The notes: a model not told the origin generated them from the sequence alone. Counted from the first letter of the stretch, positions 7,782 through 16,577 are shown. The stretch is DNA of 64,000 nt from Natronococcus sp. A-GB1 (GCF_029688845.1 NZ_JARUKW010000003.1:1-64000), one strand, 5' to 3'. Program-made: numbers and translations.

Positions 7782-10754
7782 ATGTCTCGGTCATCACTCG
7801 ACCTTGATCGTCGAGGGTTCCTGAAAGCCGGCGCCGGTGGAACTCTCGCAGCTGCGGTCGGGGGACGAACACTGCTTCAACAGCGCGCCGCCGCCGACGA
7901 GGACGACGTCGTCGATCCCGAAGCGGGGGACGAACTGGTAAAGACCGTCTGTACGCACTGTTCGGTCGGCTGCGGGATACAGATGTCCGTCGAAGAGGAC
8001 GCAGTCGTCGGCCAGGAAACCTGGGAGGACAGTCCGGTCAACCGTGGGGGACTCTGTTCGAAGGGAGCATCATTAACCCAGTCGGTCAACTCCGAACAGC
8101 GCCTGAAGAAGCCGTTGAAGCTCGAGGGCGGGGAGTGGACCCAGATGGAGTGGGACGAGATCCTCGAGGAGATCACGGGCCGACTCGACGACATCCGCGA
8201 GGAGACCGGTCCCCACTCGACGATGTGGGTGGGATCGGCTAAACACAGCAATGAGGCCGCCTACCTGATTCGGAAGCTGGCCGCGTTCTACGGAACGAAC
8301 AACATCGACCACCAGGCGCGGATCTGTCACTCGACGACCGTCGAGGGGATCGCGAACGTCTGGGGCGTCGGCGCCATGACGAACAACTCGAACGACATGC
8401 GCAACGTCGACGTCAACCTCATCATCGGGCACAACCCGATCGAGAGCCACCCCGTCGCCTGGCAGTACTTCCAGGAGGCCCAGGAGCGGGGCGGCAAACA
8501 CATCGTCGCCGAGCCACGGTACACCAAGACCGCGGCCGCGTCCGACGACTTCTACCAGTTCCGTTCGGGCACCGACGTCGCCTTTATTTACGGGCTGATC
8601 TACCACATCGTCGAGAACCTCGAGGCCCACGACGAGGAGTTCATCGAGAGCCGCGTGATGGTCGACACCTGGGAGGAGTTCCGCGACGACGTCCTCCCTG
8701 AGTACGACCTCGAGACCGTCGCCGACATCTGTGGCATCTCCGAGGAGGAGCTGATGGAGCTCGCCGAGGAGCTCGCCGATGCGGAGGTCAGCTGCGTCGA
8801 GTGGGCGATGGGCGGCACCCAGCACAACAACGCGACGGGGAACGTCCGGGCCTACGCGATGCTCAACCTGGCGCTTGGCCACGCCGCCCAGTCCGGCGGC
8901 GGCACCCCGATCTTCCGGGGCCACGACAACGTTCAGGGGGCGACCGACCTCGGCGTCGACTCGAGTACGCTGCCCGGCTACTACGGGCTCGACGAGGACG
9001 CCTGGGAACACTGGGCCAACGTCTGGACTCAGACTCAGAGCACCTCCGGGGAGGTCAGCTACGAGGATCTCCACGATCGGTTCCACGACACCGAGCTGAT
9101 GGAGAAAAACGGGTTTACCGTCGCCCGCTGGTACGAGGGCGTCCTCGACGACGAGTGGGAGATCTACCAGCCCGACCCGCTCCGGGCGGCGATCTTCTGG
9201 GGGCACGGGCTCGCCTCGCTCACCGAGTACAAGAAGGTCAAGCGGGCGGTCAACGAGCTCGACTTCATCGTCAACGTCGACGTCTTCCCGAACCAGGTCG
9301 CCGAGCTCGCCGAGGACGACACCGACGTCTACATGCTGCCGGTCTGTACGAACGTCGAGGAAGCCGGCAGCGTCACCAACACCGGCCGACAGGTCCAGTG
9401 GCGTTCGCAGGCGATCGAACCCCGCCACGACTCCCGAACGGACTGGGAGCTGATGTGTGACTTCGCCGAGCGACTCGGCTTCGGCGAGCACTTCGACTAC
9501 GACGAGGTCGAGGACGTCACCCGGGAGTGGAACCTCGGAACGCGCTCGGTCGGCTACGTCGGTCAGACACCGGAGCGGCTCAAGGCCCACCAGCAGAACT
9601 CCGGAGTGTTCAGCGCCGAGGACATCCAGGCCGAGGTCGACGAGGATCACGAGCTCCACGGGGAGTACTACGGGCTGCCGTGGCCGTGCTGGCACGAGGA
9701 CCACCCCGGAACGCCCATCCTCTACGACGCCTCGCTGCACCCCTCCGAGGGCGGGATGGACTTCCGGGCGAACTGGTGGGACGAGGACGATCCCGACGTC
9801 GACCCCGAGGATCAGCTCCGGGATCCGTACGAACCCGAGTGGTGGGACGGCGAGATCGAGGGCGTGCCCCAGTATCCGATGTTCTCGACGGTGCTGCCGG
9901 ACCCCGAGAACCCCGCTGCGGCGACGATCCCGATCGAGGGCGCGTTCGACGAGGACACCTCGGTCGCCGACGTCGCCCAGCAGCTCGACGACGAGGGGTA
10001 CGACGTCGACCTCGACATCTACGAGGAGTTCGACAACCCACAGCCCGACGCTCCGTGGGGCCGCGGTCGGGCCCGGATGAAGGCCTGGAACCTCACCGAC
10101 GAGATCCCGGTCCACCGCGAACCCGCGGTGACGCCCCGGCCCGACCTCGTCGAGGACTTCCCGTGTAACGAACGCGTCGAGGACCACTGGCGCGTCGAAC
10201 TCGACAACGCCGGCGTCCAGCAGGACAACATCGACGCCATCGACGAACTCGTCGAGGTCGGCGACGTCGACCCGCTGGTGCTCACCTCGGGTCGACAGGT
10301 CGAGCACAAGGGCGCGGGCGCGGTAACCCGCAGTACGAAAGGAACCGCCTCGCGGGCCCCGATGATGTATCTCGAGATCCATCCGGACGTCGCAGCCGAG
10401 ATCGACGTCGAGGAGGGCGACTGGATCGTCGTCACGACGCCACACGCCGAGATGCTCGTCCAGGCCAGGCCGACCGGACGGGTCGCATCCGACCACGCGT
10501 TTGCCCCCTATCACTGGAGCGGTATCCTCGAGGGCGAGCGAGTCATGGATAGCGTCCCCGACGGGATGGAGCCCCTGGTGATCGGCGAGTCGATCAACTG
10601 CGGCACGGCACCGGCCTACGACCGCGAGACCCAGATGCAAGAGACCAAGACGACGCTGTGTAACATCAGGGTCGCCGACGACGGCGAGATCCCCGAGCTG
10701 TCGGATCGACAGATCAGGTGGCAGGAACAGCGCATGGATCGGAACAAGCGATAG
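7782..10754 (+). CDS. Formate dehydrogenase catalytic subunit, Tat-exported
   Basis: A 990-residue molybdopterin oxidoreductase. A Tat signal (RRGFLK at 10-15, then an Ala/Gly-rich core) implies folded export with bound cofactor. The [4Fe-4S] ligands are C57, C60, C64 and C92. The active-site stretch ARICHSTTVEGIANVWG carries C182-H183, matching the selenocysteine-His pair of formate dehydrogenase N with Cys in place of Sec; this favours formate dehydrogenase over nitrate or DMSO reductases. The C-terminal dinucleotide-binding domain starts around residue 830. Acidic insertions between about 600 and 780 may be halophilic adaptations. It is the first gene of an operon with iron-sulfur and membrane subunits and a chaperone. 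Formate is the most likely substrate, but not proven. Confidence 0.88.
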   Translation: MSRSSLDLDRRGFLKAGAGGTLAAAVGGRTLLQQRAAADEDDVVDPEAGDELVKTVCTHCSVGCGIQMSVEEDAVVGQETWEDSPVNRGGLCSKGASLTQSVNSEQRLKKPLKLEGGEWTQMEWDEILEEITGRLDDIREETGPHSTMWVGSAKHSNEAAYLIRKLAAFYGTNNIDHQARICHSTTVEGIANVWGVGAMTNNSNDMRNVDVNLIIGHNPIESHPVAWQYFQEAQERGGKHIVAEPRYTKTAAASDDFYQFRSGTDVAFIYGLIYHIVENLEAHDEEFIESRVMVDTWEEFRDDVLPEYDLETVADICGISEEELMELAEELADAEVSCVEWAMGGTQHNNATGNVRAYAMLNLALGHAAQSGGGTPIFRGHDNVQGATDLGVDSSTLPGYYGLDEDAWEHWANVWTQTQSTSGEVSYEDLHDRFHDTELMEKNGFTVARWYEGVLDDEWEIYQPDPLRAAIFWGHGLASLTEYKKVKRAVNELDFIVNVDVFPNQVAELAEDDTDVYMLPVCTNVEEAGSVTNTGRQVQWRSQAIEPRHDSRTDWELMCDFAERLGFGEHFDYDEVEDVTREWNLGTRSVGYVGQTPERLKAHQQNSGVFSAEDIQAEVDEDHELHGEYYGLPWPCWHEDHPGTPILYDASLHPSEGGMDFRANWWDEDDPDVDPEDQLRDPYEPEWWDGEIEGVPQYPMFSTVLPDPENPAAATIPIEGAFDEDTSVADVAQQLDDEGYDVDLDIYEEFDNPQPDAPWGRGRARMKAWNLTDEIPVHREPAVTPRPDLVEDFPCNERVEDHWRVELDNAGVQQDNIDAIDELVEVGDVDPLVLTSGRQVEHKGAGAVTRSTKGTASRAPMMYLEIHPDVAAEIDVEEGDWIVVTTPHAEMLVQARPTGRVASDHAFAPYHWSGILEGERVMDSVPDGMEPLVIGESINCGTAPAYDRETQMQETKTTLCNIRVADDGEIPELSDRQIRWQEQRMDRNKR

Positions 10755-10764
10755 GTGAGATCAA

Positions 10765-11367
10765 ATGAGTACACAAGAATCTAACAGCGGACCGGCACGA
10801 GTCATCCCGAACTGGGAGTCATGTATCGACTGCGGGGCCTGCGAGGTCGCCTGTCAGCGGACCTGGGATCTCCCCCCGGAGAGCGACCGAATCCAGGTCG
10901 TCGCGCTCGGTCACGGGACCGAAGAGGAGGCGAACAAGCCGATGCAGTGTTACAACTGCGTCGAGGCACCCTGCGTCGAGGTCTGTCCGACCGACGCGTT
11001 GCGCATCCGGGACAGCGGCAGCGTCCGTGTCAAAGCCGACATGTGTATCGGCTGTCACTACTGCGGCGTCGGCTGCCCGTTCGGCGCACCGCAGTACCCG
11101 GACGCCGAGGTTCCCAATGCCGAGGAGGCCGAGCCGATGGGATCCCGAAGCGGCGGCCTGATGGACAAATGTACGACCTGCGAGCCGCGTCAGGAGGAGG
11201 GGCTCGAGCCCGCCTGCTCCTCGGAGTGTCCGACCGACGCCTTGCTGTTTGGCACGCCCGAGCAGCTCTCCGAGAAGCTCGACGAGGACGGCGTTTCGAC
11301 GCCGTTCAACGACGAGGCCGCCGAGATCGTCTTCGGCGAGGACGCGGACGAGATCATGGGGGACTAA
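10765..11367 (+). CDS. Formate dehydrogenase iron-sulfur subunit
   Basis: A 200-residue ferredoxin-like protein that should wire the catalytic subunit to the membrane subunit. Four Cys groups are visible: CIDCGACEVACQ, CYNCVEAPCVEVCP, CIGCHYCGVGCP and a last one formed by CTTC with CSSECP, enough for four cubane clusters as in FdnH/DmsB/NrfC. It has no signal peptide of its own, so it is probably carried out with the Tat-dependent catalytic subunit. It starts 10 bp after the catalytic gene's stop and is followed 6 bp later by the membrane subunit, which makes a tight operon. Confidence 0.9.
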   Translation: MSTQESNSGPARVIPNWESCIDCGACEVACQRTWDLPPESDRIQVVALGHGTEEEANKPMQCYNCVEAPCVEVCPTDALRIRDSGSVRVKADMCIGCHYCGVGCPFGAPQYPDAEVPNAEEAEPMGSRSGGLMDKCTTCEPRQEEGLEPACSSECPTDALLFGTPEQLSEKLDEDGVSTPFNDEAAEIVFGEDADEIMGD

Positions 11368-11373
11368 CCGCCG

Positions 11374-12480
11374 ATGGCAACCGAAGTCACGTTCGACCTG
11401 CCGTACTCCCAGTGGAATTGGCAGATCGGCGTCTACATCGCGATGATCGGGATCGCCAGCGGGGCGTACCTGATGGGGTACGTCGCCGACCTCCTGGCCT
11501 CGCGGCGAGATGCCCATGGGCACGGCCAGGTCGCGAAGTACGGCTACCTGGTCGGACTGCTCGGACTGGTGATCGGGCCGCCGATCCTGCTGTCACACCT
11601 CGCAACGCCGTTCCGGGCGATGCTCATCCCGCTGACGATGACGAACTTCGACTCGTGGATGACCATCGGTGCGTACCTGCTCGGCGGACTCGGGCTGGGT
11701 GCGTTCCTGATGTTCGTCTGGGTCGCGTTCGGACGGAACCGACCGCACGCACCCGAGCGAGCCGACTCCGGCGCCGTCGCCGCCGACGGCGGAACCGAGC
11801 GCGACGCCGCCAGGGCCGCGACCACCGACAGGACCGACGGACTGCGCGGCGTCGCCGACCGCGTCGGACTGCTCGATCTCGTCGACTCGCTCGCCGACAC
11901 GACCCGTCCCTCGGAGACGGTTCGGCTCGCGCTTGGCGGCGTGTTCTCGATCGCCGCGGCCGGCGTCCTGATCTACTCGGCGATGGCCTACGGCTCCGGA
12001 ATGACCGAGCGGGTCGCGCTGTGGGACAAGACGTTCCTGCTCCCGGTCCAGATCTTCAGCGGCCTCGGCGTGGGACTGGCGGGAGCGGTCGGGCTGGCGG
12101 CGGTGGCTGGCCGAAACCCCGGCCGTGCGGTTCGGCAGTACTCGCTCGTGATCGCCGGACTGCTAGCAGCGACGCTGGCGATGGTCGTCGCGACGATCGT
12201 CCTGTTGCCCGGGCAGAGCCCCGCAGCTGAGCCGGGGATCAACAACCTGCTCACCACCTACGCCGTTCCGTTCGTCGGTCTCGCCGTGATCGGCGGGCTG
12301 GTCGTCCCGATCCTGCTGTCGGTCGGCGCGGTCGTCGGCCAGCGACGCGACGCGCTCTCGCCGACGGCGGCGACGGCGACGTACGCTACCGTTGCGCTCC
12401 TCGCGGTCGTCGGCAAGATCTCGCTGGCGCTGAGCTACCTGCTCGCCGCCGAGTTCGAACCGCTCATCCTTCCGCTGTAG
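11374..12480 (+). CDS. NrfD/PsrC-type membrane anchor subunit
   Basis: A 368-residue integral membrane protein with about eight hydrophobic helices, the NrfD/PsrC pattern of quinone-interacting anchors without haem. The N-terminus (QWNWQIGVYIAMIGIASGAYLM-like helix, residues 14-35) and the PPILLSHLATPFRAML loop are family-like. A hydrophilic, acidic loop at about 125-185 separates two groups of helices and is longer than usual. It should take electrons from the iron-sulfur subunit to menaquinone at the outer face of the membrane. It is the third gene of the operon, and the TorD-like chaperone follows after 49 bp. Confidence 0.86.
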   Translation: MATEVTFDLPYSQWNWQIGVYIAMIGIASGAYLMGYVADLLASRRDAHGHGQVAKYGYLVGLLGLVIGPPILLSHLATPFRAMLIPLTMTNFDSWMTIGAYLLGGLGLGAFLMFVWVAFGRNRPHAPERADSGAVAADGGTERDAARAATTDRTDGLRGVADRVGLLDLVDSLADTTRPSETVRLALGGVFSIAAAGVLIYSAMAYGSGMTERVALWDKTFLLPVQIFSGLGVGLAGAVGLAAVAGRNPGRAVRQYSLVIAGLLAATLAMVVATIVLLPGQSPAAEPGINNLLTTYAVPFVGLAVIGGLVVPILLSVGAVVGQRRDALSPTAATATYATVALLAVVGKISLALSYLLAAEFEPLILPL

Positions 12481-12529
12481 GCGGGCTCGAGCCAACTGTT
12501 TTAACCCGAACTACACCCTCGTACCCAGT

Positions 12530-13165
12530 ATGACACGGACCAGCGACCCCACGAACGAGCTCGCGGATCTATACGCGTTCCTCTCGGGCGTTCTCGCGGA
12601 TCCGCCCGACGAGACGGCCGTTGAACGGCTCAGCGCCGAACAGCTTCCGCGGCAGGCGTCGCCCCAGGCGCTCGACACCGGCTACCAGCTGCTCGACAAG
12701 TGGCGGGCCAGAGTCGACGATCCCGAGGCGGAGGCGGCCGAGCTGAATCGGGTCCACACCCGACTGTTCGTCGGACCGCGTCCGCGAATGCAGATCCACG
12801 AGTCCTGGTACGCCGACGACTACCTCGGCGAACCGCTCGCGGCCGTCAAGAGTTCCTACCGCGACCTCGGCATTCGGCCGTCGACGGAGCTCCGCGAGGA
12901 AGCCGACCACGCCGCCGTCGAACTCGCCGCCCTCGAGATCCTGGCCCGTGGAGGCAACGACGAGTACCGACGAGCCTTCCTGCAGGCCCACGGCTGGTGG
13001 CTGCGGGAGCTGGCCCGCGACATCCAGGAGATGACCGACAACCCCTTTTACGAGGGCGTCGGCTGGCTGCTCGAGGGGGTCTTCCAGGCCGACACCTACC
13101 TGCTCGGCCTCGACCCCGACGACCTCTCGCCGGGCTACGGACAGCTCTCCACGAACGGCGAGTAG
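12530..13165 (+). CDS. TorD/DmsD-family molybdoenzyme chaperone
   Basis: A 211-residue, mainly helical, acidic cytoplasmic protein. It matches the TorD/DmsD pattern in size and in the stretches LYAFLSGVLADPP, EYRRAFLQAHGWWLRELARDI and NPFYEGVGWLLEGVF. Such chaperones bind the Tat signal of a molybdoenzyme and hold it until the cofactor is inserted; the client here should be the catalytic subunit encoded upstream. It may be transcribed with the operon, or from a separate start, since a TTTTAACCC-like box lies near 12499. It is convergent with the AOR-like gene, with only 53 bp between the two stops. Confidence 0.85.
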   Translation: MTRTSDPTNELADLYAFLSGVLADPPDETAVERLSAEQLPRQASPQALDTGYQLLDKWRARVDDPEAEAAELNRVHTRLFVGPRPRMQIHESWYADDYLGEPLAAVKSSYRDLGIRPSTELREEADHAAVELAALEILARGGNDEYRRAFLQAHGWWLRELARDIQEMTDNPFYEGVGWLLEGVFQADTYLLGLDPDDLSPGYGQLSTNGE

Positions 13166-13218
13166 CGCCGCTTTTCTCCGATCGGCACGGCACCCGCTAC
13201 AGCGCACAGTAGCCGATG

Positions 13219-14958
13219 CTACAGCTCCTCGAGGTCGAGTCGCTCGAGGGTTCGGTCGGTCGGGATGCCGTCGTCCCACCCCCGGCGTTCGTAGTACCGC
13301 TCGAGGGTCTCCTCGAAGCTGGCCGCGTCGATCGCCACACCGTCGTTGGGGCCGCCCTCGAGCGGCTCCGTGAGCCGCTGGGGGAGCGTGTCGTCCTCCC
13401 GCGTAAAGCCCTCGCGACAGTTGAACAGTCGGATCAGCGTCCAGATGCGCTCGCCGACCCGACGCAGCTCCTCGGGCTCGTACTCGCGGTCGACGGCCGC
13501 GAGCCAGTCGGCACCCAGCGTCGCCGAGAGCGCCTCGCCGAAGAAGTCGTCGGCGATCAGGCTCCAGAGCACGGCGCGGCGGTCCTGCTCGGCGATCACC
13601 CTGTTCACGCGGTCGACGGCGTTCCAGTCGGTGCCGCCCAGCGCCTCGACCTCCACCGGTCGTGCGCGGCGGTGACAGGCCCCGCGATCGCTGGTCGCGT
13701 AGGCAAGCGCCATCGCGGACGCGCCGCGGGGGTCGTAGGCCGGTAGCGCCATCCCCTTCACCGAGGGGATCAGGTCGTCGCCGCCGTACTCGGCCGCGAC
13801 CGCGTCGACGCCGTCGGCCAGCGTCTCGCCCAGCGGGCTCGAGCGGTGGGTAATCTCCTCGATCAGCTCGCGGGCACCCTCCTCGTCGCCGAACTCGAGG
13901 TCGCGATCGATCAGCCCCTCCTGGCTCGCGCGGATCGCCCAGGCGACGGCGTTGCCCCCCGAGATGACGTCGAGCGCGAGCCGATCGCAGACCGAGCCGA
14001 GGGTGGCGACGGCGTCGAAGTCGTCGATCCCCAGGCCCGCGCCCAGCGAGATCGGGGTCGATCCTCGCGGAACGCTGTCGCCGTCGTCGCTCTCGACCTG
14101 GAACCCGCCCGGAACCGGCTCGTCGGATCGCTCGCGGTCGTGGGCGGCGTCGCGGACGGCCTCGATCCCGATCCCGTCGGCGCCGTCGAACCGGCCTTCC
14201 TGCCAGCCGCGGGTCGGCAGGACGCCGACCTCGTTCGCGAAGTCGAGCGTCTCGACGGTCTCGCTGGCGGCCTGCCAGCGGCCGGTGTCGTCGGTCGCGA
14301 ACGCCTCCTCGTACCGCCGGTGGAGCTCGCGGAGATCCGCGTCGAGTTCGGGCGGATCGCCGCGGGCGACCAGCGCCTTCAGCCGCTTTGCACCCATCAC
14401 CGCGCCCGCGCCGCCCCGGCCGGCGTGGTGGTCGCCGCCGTCGGAGGCGATCGTTGCGTAGGAGACGCCGTTCTCGCCCGCGGGGCCGATGCAGGCGACC
14501 GCGGCCTCGCCCGCTCGCTCGTCGGTCTCGCGGGCGTCGAGCCCCCACCAGTCCTCGGCCGGCTCGATGAAGACCTCGCCACCTTCGATCTCGAGTCTGA
14601 CGGGGCGGTCCGCCCGACCGGTGACGAGGATCCCGACGTGGTCGCCCAGCGAGCCCGCGAGCCGATCGGCCATCGAGCCGCCCGCGTAGGAGTCGAGAAA
14701 GGCTCCGGTCAGCGGCGATTTGGTGATGACGACGGAGCGTTGCTCGCCCGGCAGGAGACCGGTTAGTGGGCCGGTGAGAAACAACAGGACGTTGTCGTCG
14801 CCTAACGGATCCGTCCCTGGCTCGAGCTCCTCGTAGAGGTAGCGGGCGCCGAGTCCCTTCCCGCCGACGTACTTTCGGCGCCACGATTCGGGTACCGGTT
14901 CGGACGCGACGGACTCGGCCGCGAGATCGACGCGGACGAGAGTCTCCCCCGTTTCCAT
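13219..14958 (-). CDS. Aldehyde ferredoxin oxidoreductase family protein lacking Fe-S ligands
   Basis: A 579-residue AOR-family protein, near the usual length. The N-terminal pterin-binding domain is recognisable (YVGGKGLGARYLYEEL, GRGGAGAVMGAKRLKAL at 180-196), as are LPTRGWQEGRF, CDRLALDVISGGNAVAW, SDRGACHRRA and LFNCREGFTREDDTLP. The C-x2-C-x3-C expected between residues 271 and 310 is absent, as is the fourth ligand in the DxxGLC motif, here LWSLIA at 465-470. The protein has only four Cys, none in those places. Start ATG 14958 was chosen because a TATA-like TTTAACTA lies about 30 bp upstream. Oxidation of aldehydes by a tungstopterin is known for the family; activity here is doubtful. 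Confidence 0.85.
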   Translation of the reverse strand: METGETLVRVDLAAESVASEPVPESWRRKYVGGKGLGARYLYEELEPGTDPLGDDNVLLFLTGPLTGLLPGEQRSVVITKSPLTGAFLDSYAGGSMADRLAGSLGDHVGILVTGRADRPVRLEIEGGEVFIEPAEDWWGLDARETDERAGEAAVACIGPAGENGVSYATIASDGGDHHAGRGGAGAVMGAKRLKALVARGDPPELDADLRELHRRYEEAFATDDTGRWQAASETVETLDFANEVGVLPTRGWQEGRFDGADGIGIEAVRDAAHDRERSDEPVPGGFQVESDDGDSVPRGSTPISLGAGLGIDDFDAVATLGSVCDRLALDVISGGNAVAWAIRASQEGLIDRDLEFGDEEGARELIEEITHRSSPLGETLADGVDAVAAEYGGDDLIPSVKGMALPAYDPRGASAMALAYATSDRGACHRRARPVEVEALGGTDWNAVDRVNRVIAEQDRRAVLWSLIADDFFGEALSATLGADWLAAVDREYEPEELRRVGERIWTLIRLFNCREGFTREDDTLPQRLTEPLEGGPNDGVAIDAASFEETLERYYERRGWDDGIPTDRTLERLDLEEL

Positions 14959-15027
14959 GCAGTCCCGTAATCGTAACCGCCGAGCGATAGTTAAAGCTCT
15001 CGGCTGCGAGCGCCGTCGCCTGGATTC

Positions 15028-15112
15028 ATACTGTCTGCTGTAAGTCATTTCCGGTGGGACCGCAGGACGGATCGCGGTCCCACCGGTAAATCGTTACAGC
15101 AAACCGTATCAG
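15028..15112. repeat. Palindromic repeat, copy 1 (at yqeC stop)
   Basis: The core is a perfect 13-bp inverted repeat, CCGGTGGGACCGC (15051-15063) and GCGGTCCCACCGG (15074-15086), around a 10-nt loop. Outer arms 15029-15044 and 15092-15107 also pair with few mismatches (TGCTGTAA with TTACAGCA). The yqeC stop codon (15109-15111) lies in its right end. Related copies are at 37129-37213 and 57903-57990. No T-run follows on the transcribed strand, so a simple terminator is unlikely. Confidence 0.75.
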
Positions 15113-15834
15113 ACGACGTCGACGACCCGATCCTCGAGCAACTGCGCGAGAACGACCCGGGGCACGTCCCGTCGCTCGCGGATCTCGTCGGCGATCTCGC
15201 GGGCCGTCTCCTCGAGTTCGGGTGTGTCGACCATGTTCACGAGCGGGATCACTGTGGCGCCGTCGGGCACGTCCTTGCAGCCGCCTCGGTCGCTCGTCAC
15301 CACGGTCGCGACGTCGCTCGCCGAGATCCGATCGCCGGGCTCGAGGTCGGTGAGCGCCGCGACCCGCTCGGGGCGGTGGACGTGCTCCTCGACGAGTCGC
15401 TCGCCGACGATCTTCGCGCTCGCGATGGGGACGACGACGTCGGTCGCGGTCGGCAGCTGCGGCTCGTCGTCGTTCGGCGCCTTGAACCAGCGGGTGCGGG
15501 CGCCGTCGGCCTTGACCACCACCGAGGTCTCCGGCCCGAGGTCGGCCACGAAGTCGTCGACCGTTTCGGGATCGTAGCCGAGGTAGCGGTCCGATCCCTC
15601 GCGGCCGGCGACGAGACCGATCGGCCACGACTCTGCCGAGTCGATCGCCTCGAGCGGACGATCCGTGACGATCACGTCCTCGACCTGTTCCTCGAACGGC
15701 GGGATGCGAACGGTGGCGGTGACGACCGCACGCTCGAGTCGGTCCGCGAGCGCGTACAGTGTCGACTTCTTGCCGCCCGCGCCGACGACGCAGGTGACGT
15801 TGCCGCGAGCGGTCAGCGCCTCGGGAAGATCCAT
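15109..15834 (-). CDS. yqeC: YqeC-like selenium-dependent hydroxylase accessory protein
   Basis: A 241-residue protein with a P-loop-like N-terminus (VVGAGGKKSTLYALADRL), VVVKADGARTRWFKAP in the middle and IASAKIVGERLVEEHVHRPE after it, the features of the YqeC family. In bacteria yqeC is linked to maturation of selenium-dependent molybdenum hydroxylases, but the biochemical step is not settled. No xanthine-dehydrogenase-like hydroxylase or selenium gene is in this window. Its neighbours are the AOR-like protein (same strand, 150 bp downstream) and the formate dehydrogenase operon, so it may serve molybdenum or tungsten cofactor handling here. A palindromic repeat overlaps its stop. Confidence 0.75.
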   Translation of the reverse strand: MDLPEALTARGNVTCVVGAGGKKSTLYALADRLERAVVTATVRIPPFEEQVEDVIVTDRPLEAIDSAESWPIGLVAGREGSDRYLGYDPETVDDFVADLGPETSVVVKADGARTRWFKAPNDDEPQLPTATDVVVPIASAKIVGERLVEEHVHRPERVAALTDLEPGDRISASDVATVVTSDRGGCKDVPDGATVIPLVNMVDTPELEETAREIADEIRERRDVPRVVLAQLLEDRVVDVV

Positions 15835-15971
15835 AGCGATACCCGAAGCATCGAAGCGGGCGCACTTGTAGCTGCGCGTTCGACCGACGCGGCGCCGACG
15901 GGAGCTGCGTCGGTTAGCTCGCGTCCGTCGCCTCGTTCACGTGATCGGCGAGGGTGCTCGATCCCCTGCCG

Positions 15972-16190
15972 TCAGTCGTCGTCATCGTCGTCGTCGTCGT
16001 CCTCATCATCATCGTCGTCGTCATCGTCATCGTCCCCATCGTCATCGTCGTCATCGTCATCGTCCTCATCGTCGTCGTCCGCTTCGTCCTCTTCGTCTTC
16101 CTCATCGTCACCATCATCATCTGCCTCGTCGTCGTCTTCGTCGTCATCCGCTTCATCGTCATCGTCGTCGTCAGTCGCCGATTCGTTCCC
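15972..16190. repeat. Asp-codon trinucleotide tract
   Basis: Runs of GTC and ATC triplets on the plus strand (GAC/GAT codons on the minus strand) fill this stretch with few interruptions. It encodes the Asp-rich tail and is a candidate for replication slippage in whole triplets, which would change tail length without breaking the frame. Confidence 0.75.
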
Positions 16191-16577
16191 GTCGGTTTCG
16201 TTGTCGGCCGTCTCGTTGCCGTCGGTCCCGTCGTCGGTTTCGTTCCCGTCGTCCTCGAGCTCGTCCCAGTCGATCTCTTCCGTCTCGTTGTCGTCGTCAT
16301 CGCCTCCCTCGTCCTCGGGGTCTTCGTCTTCGTCATCCTCGGCCTCGTCGTCCGAATCGGTGGCGTCGATCATCTCGGCGGGATCGTCCTCGAGTCCCGG
16401 CAGGTCCTCGGTCTCCGCGTCCGTCTCGGCGCTCGAGGTGTCGCCGCTGACCCCGAGCCCGAGGGTAACGCCGGCGATCGTCATCCCGAAGACGACGAGG
16501 ACGGCGACCGTCGTGACGAGCAGCGCGCCGACGGATCCCCCGTCCGGCTCCCGGTCGTACCCGCGCGTTCCCGACAT
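15972..16577 (-). CDS. Membrane-anchored protein with poly-aspartate tail
   Basis: A 201-residue protein from MSGTRGYDREPDGG. One hydrophobic helix (about residues 17-41, LLVTTVAVLVVFGMTIAG) is followed by a very acidic region: Asp/Glu-rich to residue 95, D/N/E/T-rich to 140 (several Asn-Glu-Thr units that could be N-glycosylated), and then almost pure Asp to the end. Start 16577 was chosen because CTTAACAATA on the minus strand lies about 31 bp upstream. I know no function; a surface-exposed polyanion that binds cations or carries glycans is a guess. The coding strand of the tail is a GAC/GAT trinucleotide tract prone to length change. Confidence 0.75.
   Translation of the reverse strand: MSGTRGYDREPDGGSVGALLVTTVAVLVVFGMTIAGVTLGLGVSGDTSSAETDAETEDLPGLEDDPAEMIDATDSDDEAEDDEDEDPEDEGGDDDDNETEEIDWDELEDDGNETDDGTDGNETADNETDGNESATDDDDDDEADDDEDDDEADDDGDDEEDEEDEADDDDEDDDDDDDDDGDDDDDDDDDDEDDDDDDDDD

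Noticed and set aside
8073-10640. 855-codon minus-strand frame opposite the formate dehydrogenase gene
   Set aside because: Shadow frame caused by codon bias. The plus-strand protein has cofactor ligands and a Tat signal.
15051-15086. Simple rho-independent-type terminator
   Set aside because: The stem is perfect, but no T-run follows on the transcribed strand and related copies occur elsewhere, so a repeat element fits better.
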